DNA of 64,000 bases from Siminovitchia acidinfaciens (lineage in GTDB: Bacteria; Bacillota; Bacilli; Bacillales; Bacillaceae_C). The notes beneath the pieces were generated by a model, which did no database searches, was not told where the DNA came from, and worked only from the letters and a program-made list of their open reading frames with translations. The stretch spans positions 399,209 through 463,208 of the forward strand of contig NZ_QYTV02000004.1 in assembly GCF_003605385.1 (NCBI RefSeq). The letters run 5' to 3'. Of the stretch, positions 23,621-31,948 are shown one piece after another; positions within the stretch are counted from its first letter, which is position 1; each line of letters opens with the position of its first letter. A program made the position numbers and the translations under genes.

Positions 23621-24718
23621 ATGGCACGTACAATAGACAGCACACCAAGAAAAGACGGTTTCAGAATGCCCGGCGAATTTGAGGAGCATGAGGGCACATG
23701 GATGCTATGGCCCATGAGAACGGACACATGGAGATCTGGCGCTAAACCTGCACAACGCGCTTTTGCAGAAGTAGCGAAAGCGATTTCGCAATTTGAACCG
23801 GTTACGGTGTGCGTCAACGCGGAACAATTTGAAAACGCCCGCGCTCTTTTGGACGATAATATTAGAGTAGTTGAAATTTCATCAAATGACTCCTGGATGC
23901 GTGATATAGGACCTACTTTTGTTAAAAACGACAGAGGTGAAGTACGCGGTATCGATTGGCAGTTCAATGCCTGGGGTGGCTTGGACGAAGGTCTGTACTT
24001 CCCTTGGGACAAGGACCAGCTTGTCAAACAAAAAGTGATGGAAATTGAAAATATAGATAGATATGATGCAAAAGATTTTGTACTGGAAGGCGGAGCCATA
24101 CACGTTGATGGGGAAGGAACGCTCATCACGACTGAACAATGCGTGTTGAATCCGAACCGGAATGGAGATATGTCAAAAGAAGAAGTCGAGGAAAAACTAA
24201 AAGAATACTTAAATGTAGAAAAAATCATTTGGATTAAAGAGGGCCTTGTCGGCGATGAAACCGACGGACACGTGGACGAAGTACTATTTTATGTACGCCC
24301 CGGCGAAGTGGCTGTCGGTTGGACAGACGATCCTGAACACCCGCACTATGAAGTGCTTCGTAAAGCCTATCAGCAGTTGGAGCAAGAAACAGACGCCAAA
24401 GGTAGAAAGCTGAAAATCTATAAAATCCCGATGCCGAAGCAAATTGCAATCACAGAAGAAGAAGCGCGGGAAATCGATTTTGCAGCCGACGCATTCGACC
24501 GTTCGGCAGACACTGAGTTCATTGCCACCTACATCAACTGTTACATTTGCAACGGCGGGATTGTCCTTCCATCATTCGGCGATCCAATGGATGAAGAAGC
24601 CGTACAGATTTTCAAGGAGATGTACCCCGAGCGGAAGATTGTCACAGTGAACACACGTGAAGTTTCTCTCGGTGGAGGCAACATCCACTGCATCACCCAG
24701 CAGCAACCTAAGGCTTAA
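23621..24718 (+). CDS. aguA: Agmatine deiminase
   Basis: A 365-residue member of the guanidino-modifying (peptidylarginine-deiminase-like) family, converting agmatine to N-carbamoylputrescine plus ammonia. Conserved elements: HEGTWMLWPMRTDTWR near the N-terminus, SNDSWMRDIGPTFV, FVLEGGAIHVDGEGTLITTEQC with catalytic acid, DETDGHVDEVLFY with catalytic His, and the C-terminal nucleophile Cys in SLGGGNIHCITQQQ. Start ATG at 23621 follows GGAGGGGGAT. Usually AguA is paired with the nitrilase-type AguB; here the adjacent carbamoyl hydrolase is of the M20 type instead. It is transcribed from a sigma-54 promoter and has its own terminator. Confidence 0.94.
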   Translation: MARTIDSTPRKDGFRMPGEFEEHEGTWMLWPMRTDTWRSGAKPAQRAFAEVAKAISQFEPVTVCVNAEQFENARALLDDNIRVVEISSNDSWMRDIGPTFVKNDRGEVRGIDWQFNAWGGLDEGLYFPWDKDQLVKQKVMEIENIDRYDAKDFVLEGGAIHVDGEGTLITTEQCVLNPNRNGDMSKEEVEEKLKEYLNVEKIIWIKEGLVGDETDGHVDEVLFYVRPGEVAVGWTDDPEHPHYEVLRKAYQQLEQETDAKGRKLKIYKIPMPKQIAITEEEAREIDFAADAFDRSADTEFIATYINCYICNGGIVLPSFGDPMDEEAVQIFKEMYPERKIVTVNTREVSLGGGNIHCITQQQPKA

Positions 24719-24726
24719 TTTTTAGG

Positions 24727-24756
24727 GCAGGCGGAGTTTTTCCGCCTGCTTTTCTT
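24727..24756 (+). terminator. aguA terminator
   Basis: 9-bp stem GCAGGCGGA/TCCGCCTGC (24727-24735 with 24741-24749), followed by TTTTCTT. Confidence 0.8.
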
Positions 24757-24784
24757 AAAAGCAGGAGCACACAGGCTTTTGCCA

Positions 24785-24813
24785 TTGTTTTCTAGGGAGA
24801 TATCTCTTATAAT
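24785..24813 (+). promoter_or_regulatory. tRNA promoter
   Basis: TTGTTT, exactly 17 bases, TATAAT; the -10 box ends 18 bases before the mature tRNA 5' end. Confidence 0.65.
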
Positions 24814-24831
24814 AAAGGTGTCGTTATTTAC

Positions 24832-24905
24832 CGGGATGTAGCTCAGCTTGGTAGAGCACTAGCATGGGGTGCTAGGAGTCGCAGGTTCAAATCCTGTCAT
24901 CCCGA
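24832..24905 (+). tRNA. tRNA-Pro (anticodon GGG)
   Basis: A 74-base cloverleaf. The acceptor stem CGGGATG pairs with CATCCCG, with A73 as discriminator. The D arm is GCTC..GAGC with a GGTA loop. The anticodon stem CTAGC/GCTAG encloses the loop ATGGGGT, giving anticodon GGG for proline CCC/CCU codons. The T arm is CAGG-TTCAAAT-CCTG. The CCA end is not encoded. It is a single tRNA with its own promoter and terminator, not part of an rRNA-tRNA cluster. Confidence 0.95.
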
Positions 24906-24915
24906 TATGAAAAAG

Positions 24916-24957
24916 AAGCGCCAAACCCTTTCATATTGGAGGGTTTGGCGCTTTTTC
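24916..24957 (+). terminator. tRNA terminator
   Basis: Perfect 14-bp stem AAGCGCCAAACCCT/AGGGTTTGGCGCTT with a 10-base loop, followed by a T run, 10 bases after the tRNA. Confidence 0.85.
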
Positions 24958-25037
24958 CATTGATACAAATTTAGCCGTTTTTAATTAGGTAAGAGAGTAT
25001 AAAATCGACTAAGTTTCTGACAGAAAAAAATGCTTTA

Positions 25038-25270
25038 TGTCTAGCTCCGACGGACAGGAAGTCCTAGTGCCACCGAAGCCACAAGATGTGGCGTTCTGAG
25101 GCGGCCAGGCGCCATCGGCTCGAGGTCACAAGCTCAAGGAAGCTTATTCAGGATGAATGTGCTCCTGTGCTATAGCTTTTTCAAGGAAGGCTTGTTCAGC
25201 TCGTCGCAAAGCTGCATGAAGCAGATTCAAAGATGTTTCCCACGATGTAATTAAGTTAGCAGCTTTGCTG
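25038..25270 (+). repeat. GC-rich dispersed element, copy 2
   Basis: Starts TGTCTAGCTCCGACGGACAG and runs through GTCCTAGTGCCACCGAAGCC, GTGGCG, GAGGCGGCCAGGCGCC, CTCGAGGTCACAAGC, then an AGCTT/AAGCT-rich tail to about 25270. The first ~100 bases are nearly the exact reverse complement of copy 4 at 48580-48680. The remaining 200 bases to the nik terminator show nothing further. Confidence 0.75.
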
Positions 25271-25469
25271 TAGCGGCTGAAAAGCTCCCTCATCAAAATT
25301 CGCCTTGCGCTTTTCTTATTAACATAGATTTTTTTGGGGGCTATTTGGTGTTTTTATTCTTTTTGAAGTATAGAAGGTCAGCACAGTAGGAGAGGAAACT
25401 ATTTTCAAAGGTTTTATTGTTCCCATTTTCTTTTCTTAAAAGATCATAATGAGATTATATTGTAATTTC

Positions 25470-25490
25470 AAAAAGCCATTCTTTTGGCTT
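25470..25490 (-). terminator. Terminator of the nickel transporter operon
   Basis: Stem AAGCCA/TGGCTT (25473-25478 with 25485-25490), extended by A-T pairs, with TTTTT following on the minus strand, 11 bases after the nikE stop codon. Confidence 0.65.
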
Positions 25491-25500
25491 AAAAATTAAA

Positions 25501-26097
25501 TTAACCGAATTCGATGACACGGTGACAAAGTCTTTGGATCAGTTTTGCTTCATGACTGACAACGACTATTCCCATGTTTCTTTTTTTGGCAATTTCCAGT
25601 ACGGCATGCCAAATTTGAACTTGTGTAATTGCATCAAGCATAGTGGTCATTTCATCTGCAATAAGAAACCGTGTGTTCGGCCCCAATGCACGAGCTACGC
25701 AAAATCGTTGCAGTTCTCCGCCGGATAACTCGTTGGGCCAGCGACCTAACCATTCCTGCTTAATGCCTAATAAATCAAGCAATTTTTGATCTGGCTTCCA
25801 TACTTCGTTTAGTGTTTTTTCCATCTTCCAGCGAGGATTTACTGCTTTTTCCGGGTGTTGAAAGATCAACTGAACAGGATGATAGCCGTTTCTTCGTAAT
25901 GGTTCCCCATCAAACAATACTGTCCCCTCAACAGGCTGTTCGAAACCAGATAATATCCGGCAAAAAGTTGTTTTCCCGCGCCCGCTAGGTCCGGTAATCC
26001 CAATGATTTCACCTGCATTTAAGGTTAAATCGACACCTTGAAACAGCATTGGTCCATTACCATAACGAAATCCGATTCCTTTTGCTTCAATTTGCAT
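25501..26097 (-). CDS. nikE: Nickel/peptide-type ABC transporter ATP-binding protein (NikE-like)
   Basis: A 198-residue ATPase with Walker A GPSGRGKTTFCR, signature LSGGELQRFCVARAL and Walker B FLIADEMTTMLD. The usual glutamate is present, but the following SALD is replaced by TMLD. It is short for an OppF/NikE ATPase (~230-260), ending soon after the switch histidine VVSHEAKLI without the Cys-rich C-terminal domain. It overlaps nikD by 11 bases and is the last gene of the operon. It would energise uptake together with NikD. The substrate assignment rests on the NikR gene and urease next door. Confidence 0.82.
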   Translation of the reverse strand: MQIEAKGIGFRYGNGPMLFQGVDLTLNAGEIIGITGPSGRGKTTFCRILSGFEQPVEGTVLFDGEPLRRNGYHPVQLIFQHPEKAVNPRWKMEKTLNEVWKPDQKLLDLLGIKQEWLGRWPNELSGGELQRFCVARALGPNTRFLIADEMTTMLDAITQVQIWHAVLEIAKKRNMGIVVVSHEAKLIQRLCHRVIEFG

Positions 26098-27010
26098 GGA
26101 TACACCTCACCATTCCATCCCTCAATTCTCTTATATCCGGTTGCACTACCTGACATTCGGAAGTAGCCAGCGAACAGCGAGGCGCGAACAAACAGCCAGT
26201 TGGCAATTCACTTGGATGGGGCTGTGAGCCTGGAATCGGGATAAAATCATTTTGAGGCAGCGCTCTCCACAACGCCTTCGTATAAGGATGTCTGAGTGCT
26301 TCTCCATGACCCGAAAAATTTTCCACACGAGCAATTTCTACGGTAGTTCCCGCATAAAAAACAGCAATCTTATCCGCAATTTTAAGAGCAGATTCTATAT
26401 CATGGGTAATGAGCATCACTGCACAGCCATTGTCGGCAAACTCTCGGAAATTATTTAAAGCTTCTTTGATCACAACAGGATCGAGGCCCGGGGTAGGCTC
26501 GTCAGCTATAATGACTTTTGCTCCGCTTACCATAGCGGTCGAGAGAAGTGCCCTACGCGCCATCCCGCCAGAAAGCTGAAATGGATACATATTATCAACT
26601 TCTTTTCTTAAGTGATAACGCTCAAATACCCTTCGCTGGAGTGCAGCCGCATCCCCACTTTTGACAGACGTGCGGACCTGTTTCCCAACGCGCATAAGAG
26701 GATCCAGAAAGTTAACCGATTGCGGAACAAGCGCAATTTCCTTCCCTCTCAAAGCCTCTTGCCGAGCATGAGTAAGAATCTCACCCGCATATTTAATGAT
26801 GCCACTTGTCCTTGCATTGCTCGGAAGGATGCCCAGAATGGCATGTGCCAGCAGACTTTTTCCCGATCCACTCGCTCCTACAACAGCAAGGATTTCACCT
26901 GCATTTAGAGTGATGCTTAAATTTGAAATCACTTGATTTTGAACCTGTTTAAATCCAGCTTTATATTGCTTAAAAGAAACTGATAAACTTTCCACTTCAA
27001 GGATAGGCAT
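26087..27010 (-). CDS. nikD: Nickel/peptide-type ABC transporter ATP-binding protein (NikD/OppD-like)
   Basis: A 307-residue ATPase. Walker A is GASGSGKSLLAHAILG, the signature is a relaxed LSGGMARRALLSTAM (third position not Q), and Walker B is VIIADEPTPGLDP. The C-terminal oligopeptide-transporter domain with spaced cysteines (GCLFAPRCSLATSECQVV..RC), which binds an iron-sulfur cluster in some Opp/Dpp ATPases, is present. It lies 37 bases after nikC. It works with NikE beneath the NikB/NikC channel. Confidence 0.85.
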   Translation of the reverse strand: MPILEVESLSVSFKQYKAGFKQVQNQVISNLSITLNAGEILAVVGASGSGKSLLAHAILGILPSNARTSGIIKYAGEILTHARQEALRGKEIALVPQSVNFLDPLMRVGKQVRTSVKSGDAAALQRRVFERYHLRKEVDNMYPFQLSGGMARRALLSTAMVSGAKVIIADEPTPGLDPVVIKEALNNFREFADNGCAVMLITHDIESALKIADKIAVFYAGTTVEIARVENFSGHGEALRHPYTKALWRALPQNDFIPIPGSQPHPSELPTGCLFAPRCSLATSECQVVQPDIRELRDGMVRCIHAN

Positions 27011-27047
27011 TTCTCAACCCCTCTGCTATTAAACGTTGGTCATCTTA

Positions 27048-27893
27048 TTAATCATGAGCTCTAGCAGGATCAATAAGCATTCTAAGATTTTCTCCAATAT
27101 AATCAAATGCCCTCACGATCACCAGCAGGCAAAGCCCGGGGAAAAAGGCAAGCCACCACATACCTGAAGAAATATATTTCATCGACTCCGATAGAATAAT
27201 TCCAATTGCCGGTTCGTGGGGAGACATCCCTAAGCCTAAAAATGTAACGGCAGCTTCATGTAAAATCACATGGGGAAACATGAGCATAAAACCAATTAAA
27301 AGCTGCGGAAAAATATGAGGCAGAATATGATGCATCGCAATCCACCATTGGGATTTCCCCATGTTACGAGACACTTGCACAAATTCCGCAGAACGGACTT
27401 GCATCACCTCTGCCCGAATGACGCGAGCTAAGCTTGGCCAATGGGTTAAGGCAAGTCCAATAACAATGCCTTTAAATCCGCCCCCTAAAGTAAAAGCGAT
27501 CAAGATTAGGGTGACAAGGTGCGGCACACTTAGGAAAAGATCAATGAGCCATGAGATGAGATAATCTGCCGCTTTCCCCATTGTTGCTGCTGCCATCCCC
27601 AGAAATAGAGCGATGGACGCACTGCCAATCGCTCCAATCAAGCCGACCCATATACTTAATGAAAGCCCCATGACCGTACGAGTAAACATATCTCTTCCTA
27701 ACCAATCCGTGCCAAACAAATGGGTGGGAGATGGAGGCGAATTTCGATTTTGAAGATTGGTGGCAATTCTTCCTTCATCCAAAAGAAAGCTTGATAAAAT
27801 CACAACCACTAAAAAAACAAAGGCAAACAGAATCGAAATCATTGTCCATTGCCTTCTATTCAGAGGGAATCTTTTAATATGGCTATGAATCAT
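27048..27893 (-). CDS. nikC: Nickel/peptide-type ABC permease (NikC/DppC-like)
   Basis: A 281-residue permease with a first helix after a basic N-terminus (MISILFAFVFLVVVILSSFLL), the DppC-family segment HLFGTDWLGRDMFTRTVMGLSLSIWVGLIGA, and the EAA-type cytoplasmic loop VSRNMGKSQWWIAMHHILPHIFPQLL, which docks the ATPases. It overlaps nikB by 4 bases (ATGA), indicating translational coupling. Confidence 0.87.
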   Translation of the reverse strand: MIHSHIKRFPLNRRQWTMISILFAFVFLVVVILSSFLLDEGRIATNLQNRNSPPSPTHLFGTDWLGRDMFTRTVMGLSLSIWVGLIGAIGSASIALFLGMAAATMGKAADYLISWLIDLFLSVPHLVTLILIAFTLGGGFKGIVIGLALTHWPSLARVIRAEVMQVRSAEFVQVSRNMGKSQWWIAMHHILPHIFPQLLIGFMLMFPHVILHEAAVTFLGLGMSPHEPAIGIILSESMKYISSGMWWLAFFPGLCLLVIVRAFDYIGENLRMLIDPARAHD

Positions 27894-28879
27894 ATGGACC
27901 GCCCCTCCCTCATTCTCGGATCTAAAATCCGATAGATCAAATCAGCCAATAGATTACCGGCAAAAACAAATAATGTACTGAATATGACTAACCCTAATAA
28001 AAGAGGAACATCCCCTCTTAACCCAGCCTCTACCGTAGCCTGCCCTAAACCAGGATAAGAAAAGACTTGTTCAGCCAGTACAGCTCCGCCGAACAATTCA
28101 CTAAAAGCAGCAAATTGTAAAGTTATCGCCGGTAAGGCCACATTCCTTAATCCGTGTCTCCAAAATAGTACGAAGCCTTGTTCACCTCTCGCTCTTGCAA
28201 ATAAGATATAATCACTGGCAAGAACATCAATCAGCTTTTGCCTCGTATGCATCGCAATATTCGCAACACCAACTACACTCAGTGTGAGTACGGGAAGTAT
28301 AAGATGCTTGATTTTATCCGCCATTGTAACATCTTCTGCTAGAACTCCTGCCGGAACTCCCATTCCAATTGGAAACCATCTTAGCCATACGGCAAAGACG
28401 ATAAGAAAGAGAAGCCCCATCCAAAAAGTTGGAGTTGAGGCCAGTGTAAAGCAGTACCACTTGATTAAACGGTCTATCCATGTACCCTTCTTCATTGCAG
28501 CGATAACGCCCATTAAAAATCCTATGATTCCCGATAAAATCCAAGCTGATATCATGAGAGCCAGGGAATTAAAGAAACGTTCACTAATGATGTCAGCCAC
28601 AGGACGGCGAAAAATCATTGAGGTACCTAGATCCCCTCTTAACAAGGAAGATCCCCAATTAAAGAACTGCACCATTATCGGCTGATCAAGACCCCAATAT
28701 TTTGCAATTACTTCCCGCTGCTCAGGGCCTACCTTCAACATATCAGCACCTATATAGGCTTGAATAGGGTCAATCGGAGAATTTTTTATTAAGAAAAAGG
28801 AAATGAAGCAAATGGCGATTAGCAATGTCACCATTCTTAATCCTTTCAGAAATAGGAATTTCACCAGGTTTTTACCCAC
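27890..28879 (-). CDS. nikB: Nickel/peptide-type ABC permease (NikB/DppB-like)
   Basis: A 329-residue permease with about six helices. DppB signatures are FLIKNSPIDPIQAYIGADM near the N-terminus and the EAA loop FARARGEQGFVLFWRHGLRNVALPAITL. The C-terminal LAEQVFSYPGLGQATVEAGLRGDVPLLLG is typical of peptide/nickel channels. It overlaps nikA by one base and nikC by four. Confidence 0.87.
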   Translation of the reverse strand: MGKNLVKFLFLKGLRMVTLLIAICFISFFLIKNSPIDPIQAYIGADMLKVGPEQREVIAKYWGLDQPIMVQFFNWGSSLLRGDLGTSMIFRRPVADIISERFFNSLALMISAWILSGIIGFLMGVIAAMKKGTWIDRLIKWYCFTLASTPTFWMGLLFLIVFAVWLRWFPIGMGVPAGVLAEDVTMADKIKHLILPVLTLSVVGVANIAMHTRQKLIDVLASDYILFARARGEQGFVLFWRHGLRNVALPAITLQFAAFSELFGGAVLAEQVFSYPGLGQATVEAGLRGDVPLLLGLVIFSTLFVFAGNLLADLIYRILDPRMREGRSI

Positions 28880-30504
28880 TATGACTTAGCCCACTTCCAT
28901 TCAGCTATGTTATCTGTCGCTGGCCAGCCGTGCCCATGCACATGAATTCTTTGTTCTCCGATATCCAATCCCTCTTTTACTAAATACAAGTGGTTAATGT
29001 TCACTAACCATGCCCATGGAGCATCACCTTTTGCACTTAATCCCGTTGTTCCATCCCATTGAGCGTTTTTCCAATATTCAATTGCATCTTTTTCATTTGT
29101 AGCACGAAGAGCCTTTTCAAAGTACTCATCTACTGTTTTATTCTGATAAAAACCAGTGTTATAGAACTCTATTCCTGCATTTTCACTACTGTATATATTA
29201 AACATTTCATGAGGATCGTGGCTTCCCCAGCCCAAAAGAACAGCATTGGAGTACATGTTCTTTTCAATCACATCCCAGCTTCCGCCCTCTAATTTAATAT
29301 TGATGCCCAACGGTTTCATCATATCCGCAACAGAAATGGCCAGAGATTGTCTAATCGCATCACTCGCCAAGTAATAAAGAGTGAATTCAGCTTTTAAAGA
29401 CCCTTTTTCAAGAATTCCATCTCCGTCTTTATCCTTCCAGCCTGCTTTTTCTAATGTTTTTCTGGCCCCTTCTACATCAGCATCTTTAATGACTGTATCT
29501 GGGTTCCACCATGGAAGTCCATCAACTGAAGTATAGGCTGGTGTTCCTTGTCCTTCTAACACCCCATCCACAAGTGCTTGTCGATCTACAGCCATGTTGA
29601 TAGCATGTCGGATAGCAGGATCAGCTGTCACATCATTTCCAATTGGATAACCATCTTTCGTGAATTTCCCCGATTTTACAAACGGGAAAACAATCCCCCG
29701 ATTATCAACTGTTTCGACGGATTCTAATCTCATGCCAGGGACTTTCTGATTGCTGAATGCAGCAGGTATATAAGCAAGATCAACCTCGCCCGCTTGGGCA
29801 GCAGCAAAAGCTGCATCCTCGCTTAAAAATAAGAAGGTGATTTTTTTAAAATAAGGCTGCTTGTCATAGTATTCAGGATTAGCCTTTATTATGAGTTGCT
29901 GTCCTTTGTCCCACTGAACAAGCTGAAACGGTCCAGAACCTATAGGGTTTTCGGCATAGTCTGCACCATATGCATGTTTTGGAACAATTCCTGTGCCGAT
30001 TAAAGTATTGACAAATGTGGATTGAGGCTCTTTTAATGTGAATTTTACTGTGTAATCATCTACTGCCTCAACTTTTTCCAATACATTCAGATCAACAACA
30101 GAGCCACTTTTAGCAGCCGTTTCAAAAGTAAATACTACATCGTCAACTGTTAGAGCCTTCCCGTCTGAGAATTTCACATCATCACGTATGTTTACGATCC
30201 AAGCATTGCCCTCTTCATTCACTTCGTATTTGGTTGCCAAATCATTCACAATATGAAGCTTGTTATCTCTTTTTAACAGTGTACTTTGGAATAGCGGTGA
30301 GCCATAGCGTCCCCAACCTGTCGTTGGATCAAACCCTGTTTCAGGCTCCGCTCCGAAGGCCAACACAAGCTCATCCTTTTTCATTTCGTTATCTTGACTA
30401 CTCTCTAGACTAGATTCATTCGGCTTTGATTGAGCACAGCCTGTTAGTAGAAATAAAAAAACGAAAGTAGTTATTACAATAATTCCAAATAACTTCCTTC
30501 TCAA
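28879..30504 (-). CDS. nikA: Nickel-binding extracellular lipoprotein of an ABC importer (NikA/CntA-like)
   Basis: About 541 residues, family 5 extracellular solute-binding protein. The lipoprotein signal ends LFLLTGC. The SBP_bac_5 core includes LVLAFGAEPETGFDPTTGWGRYGSPLFQSTLL and NPIGSGPFQLVQW. A His-rich C-terminus (RIHVHGHGWPATDN) and PETGFDPTTGWG are typical of the nickel/metallophore-binding branch rather than peptide binders. Start is taken at the TTG at 30504 because GAGGTGAT lies 4-6 bases before it; the upstream frame to 30528 has none. Ni(II), probably as a His-chelate, would be captured outside the membrane and passed to NikBC. Confidence 0.87.
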   Translation of the reverse strand: MRRKLFGIIVITTFVFLFLLTGCAQSKPNESSLESSQDNEMKKDELVLAFGAEPETGFDPTTGWGRYGSPLFQSTLLKRDNKLHIVNDLATKYEVNEEGNAWIVNIRDDVKFSDGKALTVDDVVFTFETAAKSGSVVDLNVLEKVEAVDDYTVKFTLKEPQSTFVNTLIGTGIVPKHAYGADYAENPIGSGPFQLVQWDKGQQLIIKANPEYYDKQPYFKKITFLFLSEDAAFAAAQAGEVDLAYIPAAFSNQKVPGMRLESVETVDNRGIVFPFVKSGKFTKDGYPIGNDVTADPAIRHAINMAVDRQALVDGVLEGQGTPAYTSVDGLPWWNPDTVIKDADVEGARKTLEKAGWKDKDGDGILEKGSLKAEFTLYYLASDAIRQSLAISVADMMKPLGINIKLEGGSWDVIEKNMYSNAVLLGWGSHDPHEMFNIYSSENAGIEFYNTGFYQNKTVDEYFEKALRATNEKDAIEYWKNAQWDGTTGLSAKGDAPWAWLVNINHLYLVKEGLDIGEQRIHVHGHGWPATDNIAEWKWAKS

Positions 30505-30544
30505 AAATATCACCTCATCATATAGCAAGTTTTTAAAAATCGAA

Positions 30545-30964
30545 TCAAATATTTCCTATCGGTGCCACGGTAAATTTTCCATACTGAACACCCTTTAAAC
30601 TAGTTAGTTTATTACTGAGCAATTGGATGTCCTTTGCTTTTCCCTTTACTATAATGAGTTCAAGGCAATTTGTATGATCGAGATGGAAATGTGTGGTGGA
30701 CATGATAATATCATGCATATCGTGTTGGGTTTTGGTCAGTTCTTCTAATAAATTTCTTTTGTGGTGGTCATAAAATAACAGGATGCTTCCTGCAACAATT
30801 TGATCATCTTTTTCCCATGAATGTTGGATAAGCGCATCACGGACAAGATCACGAATGGCTTCAGAGCGATTTTCATACCCTTTTTCCTTAACTAAGCGGT
30901 CAAACTTTCGAAGTAAACGCCCCTCCATTGATATCCCAAATCTTTTTAACGTTGAGTTCTCCAT
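30545..30964 (-). CDS. nikR: Nickel-responsive transcriptional regulator NikR
   Basis: A 139-residue ribbon-helix-helix regulator. The N-terminal DNA-binding part is LKRFGISMEGRLLRKFDRLVKEKGYENRSEAIRDLVRDAL (1-46). The C-terminal ACT-like domain carries the square-planar nickel site: His92 and His94 in TTHFHLDHTNC, Cys100, and His81 (equivalent to E. coli His87, His89, Cys95 and His76). All ligands are present. It is the first gene of the nik operon, 40 bases before nikA, with a perfect GGAGGAAAAG site; it probably represses the operon when nickel is replete. Direct repeats upstream (31005-31046) are candidate operators. Confidence 0.93.
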   Translation of the reverse strand: MENSTLKRFGISMEGRLLRKFDRLVKEKGYENRSEAIRDLVRDALIQHSWEKDDQIVAGSILLFYDHHKRNLLEELTKTQHDMHDIIMSTTHFHLDHTNCLELIIVKGKAKDIQLLSNKLTSLKGVQYGKFTVAPIGNI

Positions 30965-31004
30965 CTTTTCCTCCTAGATTTTTATCGAATTCCATGAGTC
31001 TCCC

Positions 31005-31046
31005 AGTAACACGATTTATAACATTAGTAACACGAGGGTGTATAAC
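31005..31046. promoter_or_regulatory. Candidate NikR operator region (direct repeats)
   Basis: AGTAACACGA followed by TATAAC occurs twice: at 31005-31022 and 31026-31046, 41-82 bases upstream of nikR. It does not match the E. coli GTATGA-N16-TCATAC operator, but NikR sites vary between phyla. The placement fits autoregulation of the nik operon. Confidence 0.4.
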
Positions 31047-31391
31047 GAAGAAATGGATAACCTTTAAAAAATCAACATTTATATATTATTATCCCTACTG
31101 CAATTATTCAACCTATATGCTAAGTTTTTGCTGTAAATTAACCCAAAAAAATGTGATATTATTCATACCATTTTCATAAATTCATTAACAAATTATTGCC
31201 TATTAAAGTATTACAAATATAAATAAAGGTGATACCCATTCACAGAAGCAAGGAAAGGTGTGCTGTACTCTTTACTAAGACTTGATAACCTATGCCTGTG
31301 CTTGTTTTTTCTTTTAGTCAGCTTTATTAAAAAGTAGTTATACATTTAACAAATTGTTTTAAATTGTAGTTGATTAAGGTATAATTCAAAT
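31047..31391. other. AT-rich gap between nikR and the toxin/antitoxin locus
   Basis: 345 AT-rich bases. I find no open frame with a ribosome binding site. The right end (31354-31385) includes a TATAAT that fits the promoter of the downstream small RNA. Confidence 0.4.
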
Positions 31392-31539
31392 AAGAAGATC
31401 GTAAAGTAAAAAAACCGTTCCGATGCTGGATACATCGAAACGGTCATGCAATAGCAGGTTCCCTATTGGGGATCGGCACAAGAAAGTGCGCTAAAACCGC
31501 CAGAGTGGGCTAACTCAAGGGCGGTTTTAGTCTTTTTTG
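31392..31539 (+). ncRNA. Predicted type I antitoxin RNA, locus 1
   Basis: A small RNA of about 148 bases inferred from TATAAT at 31380-31385, a 5' hairpin ACCGTTCCGATG/CATCGAAACGGT (31414-31444), the block GCAATAGCAGGTTCC..GGGGATCGGCACAAG, and an intrinsic terminator CTAAAACCGCC/GGCGGTTTTAG (31491-31501 with 31520-31530) followed by TCTTTTTT. Its 3' end is complementary to the stop codon and last codons of the toxin gene on the other strand, as in the txpA/ratA and bsrG/SR4 pairs of B. subtilis. The same blocks recur at locus 2 (48403-48783). The 5' end is approximate. Confidence 0.65.
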
Positions 31540-31610
31540 TTAAATGACAGTATGGCTATGACCAATATTGCGAAGGTAAACATCGCAGATAGTGATTCAT
31601 AAACTGTCAC
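31527..31610 (-). CDS. Putative holin-like type I toxin peptide, locus 1
   Basis: A 27-residue peptide beginning at a GTG (VTVYESLSAMF) with one hydrophobic helix (TFAILVIAILSF) and a basic-polar tail NKKD. The start 'TVYES' and length match the TxpA/BsrG/YonT 'putative holin-like toxin' family, membrane peptides whose translation is blocked by an antisense RNA. The ribosome binding site GGAGGTGAT is 5 bases upstream. On the minus strand its message would run into the hairpin at 31414-31444, followed there by TTTTTTT, so toxin mRNA and antitoxin RNA would overlap for about 130 bases. Too short for routine gene calling. Toxicity is inferred from family resemblance. Confidence 0.72.
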   Translation of the reverse strand: MTVYESLSAMFTFAILVIAILSFNKKD

Positions 31611-31948
31611 ACGGCATCACCTCCCTCCTAAGTGGAGGAACCGAGTGCCGACCGCCCATGAGAAACCTTTTCTATCGCCCCTCAAGTATATCATATAGTA
31701 CCTGTCCTATTATCAAAATATTCACCCAGATGCTAACAGAAGGAAGAGATAACGAGAAAAAACTCAGTTAGAAGTATATACATAAAGGATTTTATTATAA
31801 CCAAACCGGTGCTCTCCTCCCCACTGTTTACAAAGAGAACATTTCGTTGAACAAATAGGGACATTTATATAGAATAATTTTTGATCGACGATGATCTTCG
31901 AATTAAAGGGCATACTTCACAAATGAGTTGTAATAAGGAGATAGAATT

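Noticed and set aside
23587-24228. 213-residue frame antisense to agmatine deiminase
   Set aside because: Serine-rich shadow of a conserved gene without translation signals.
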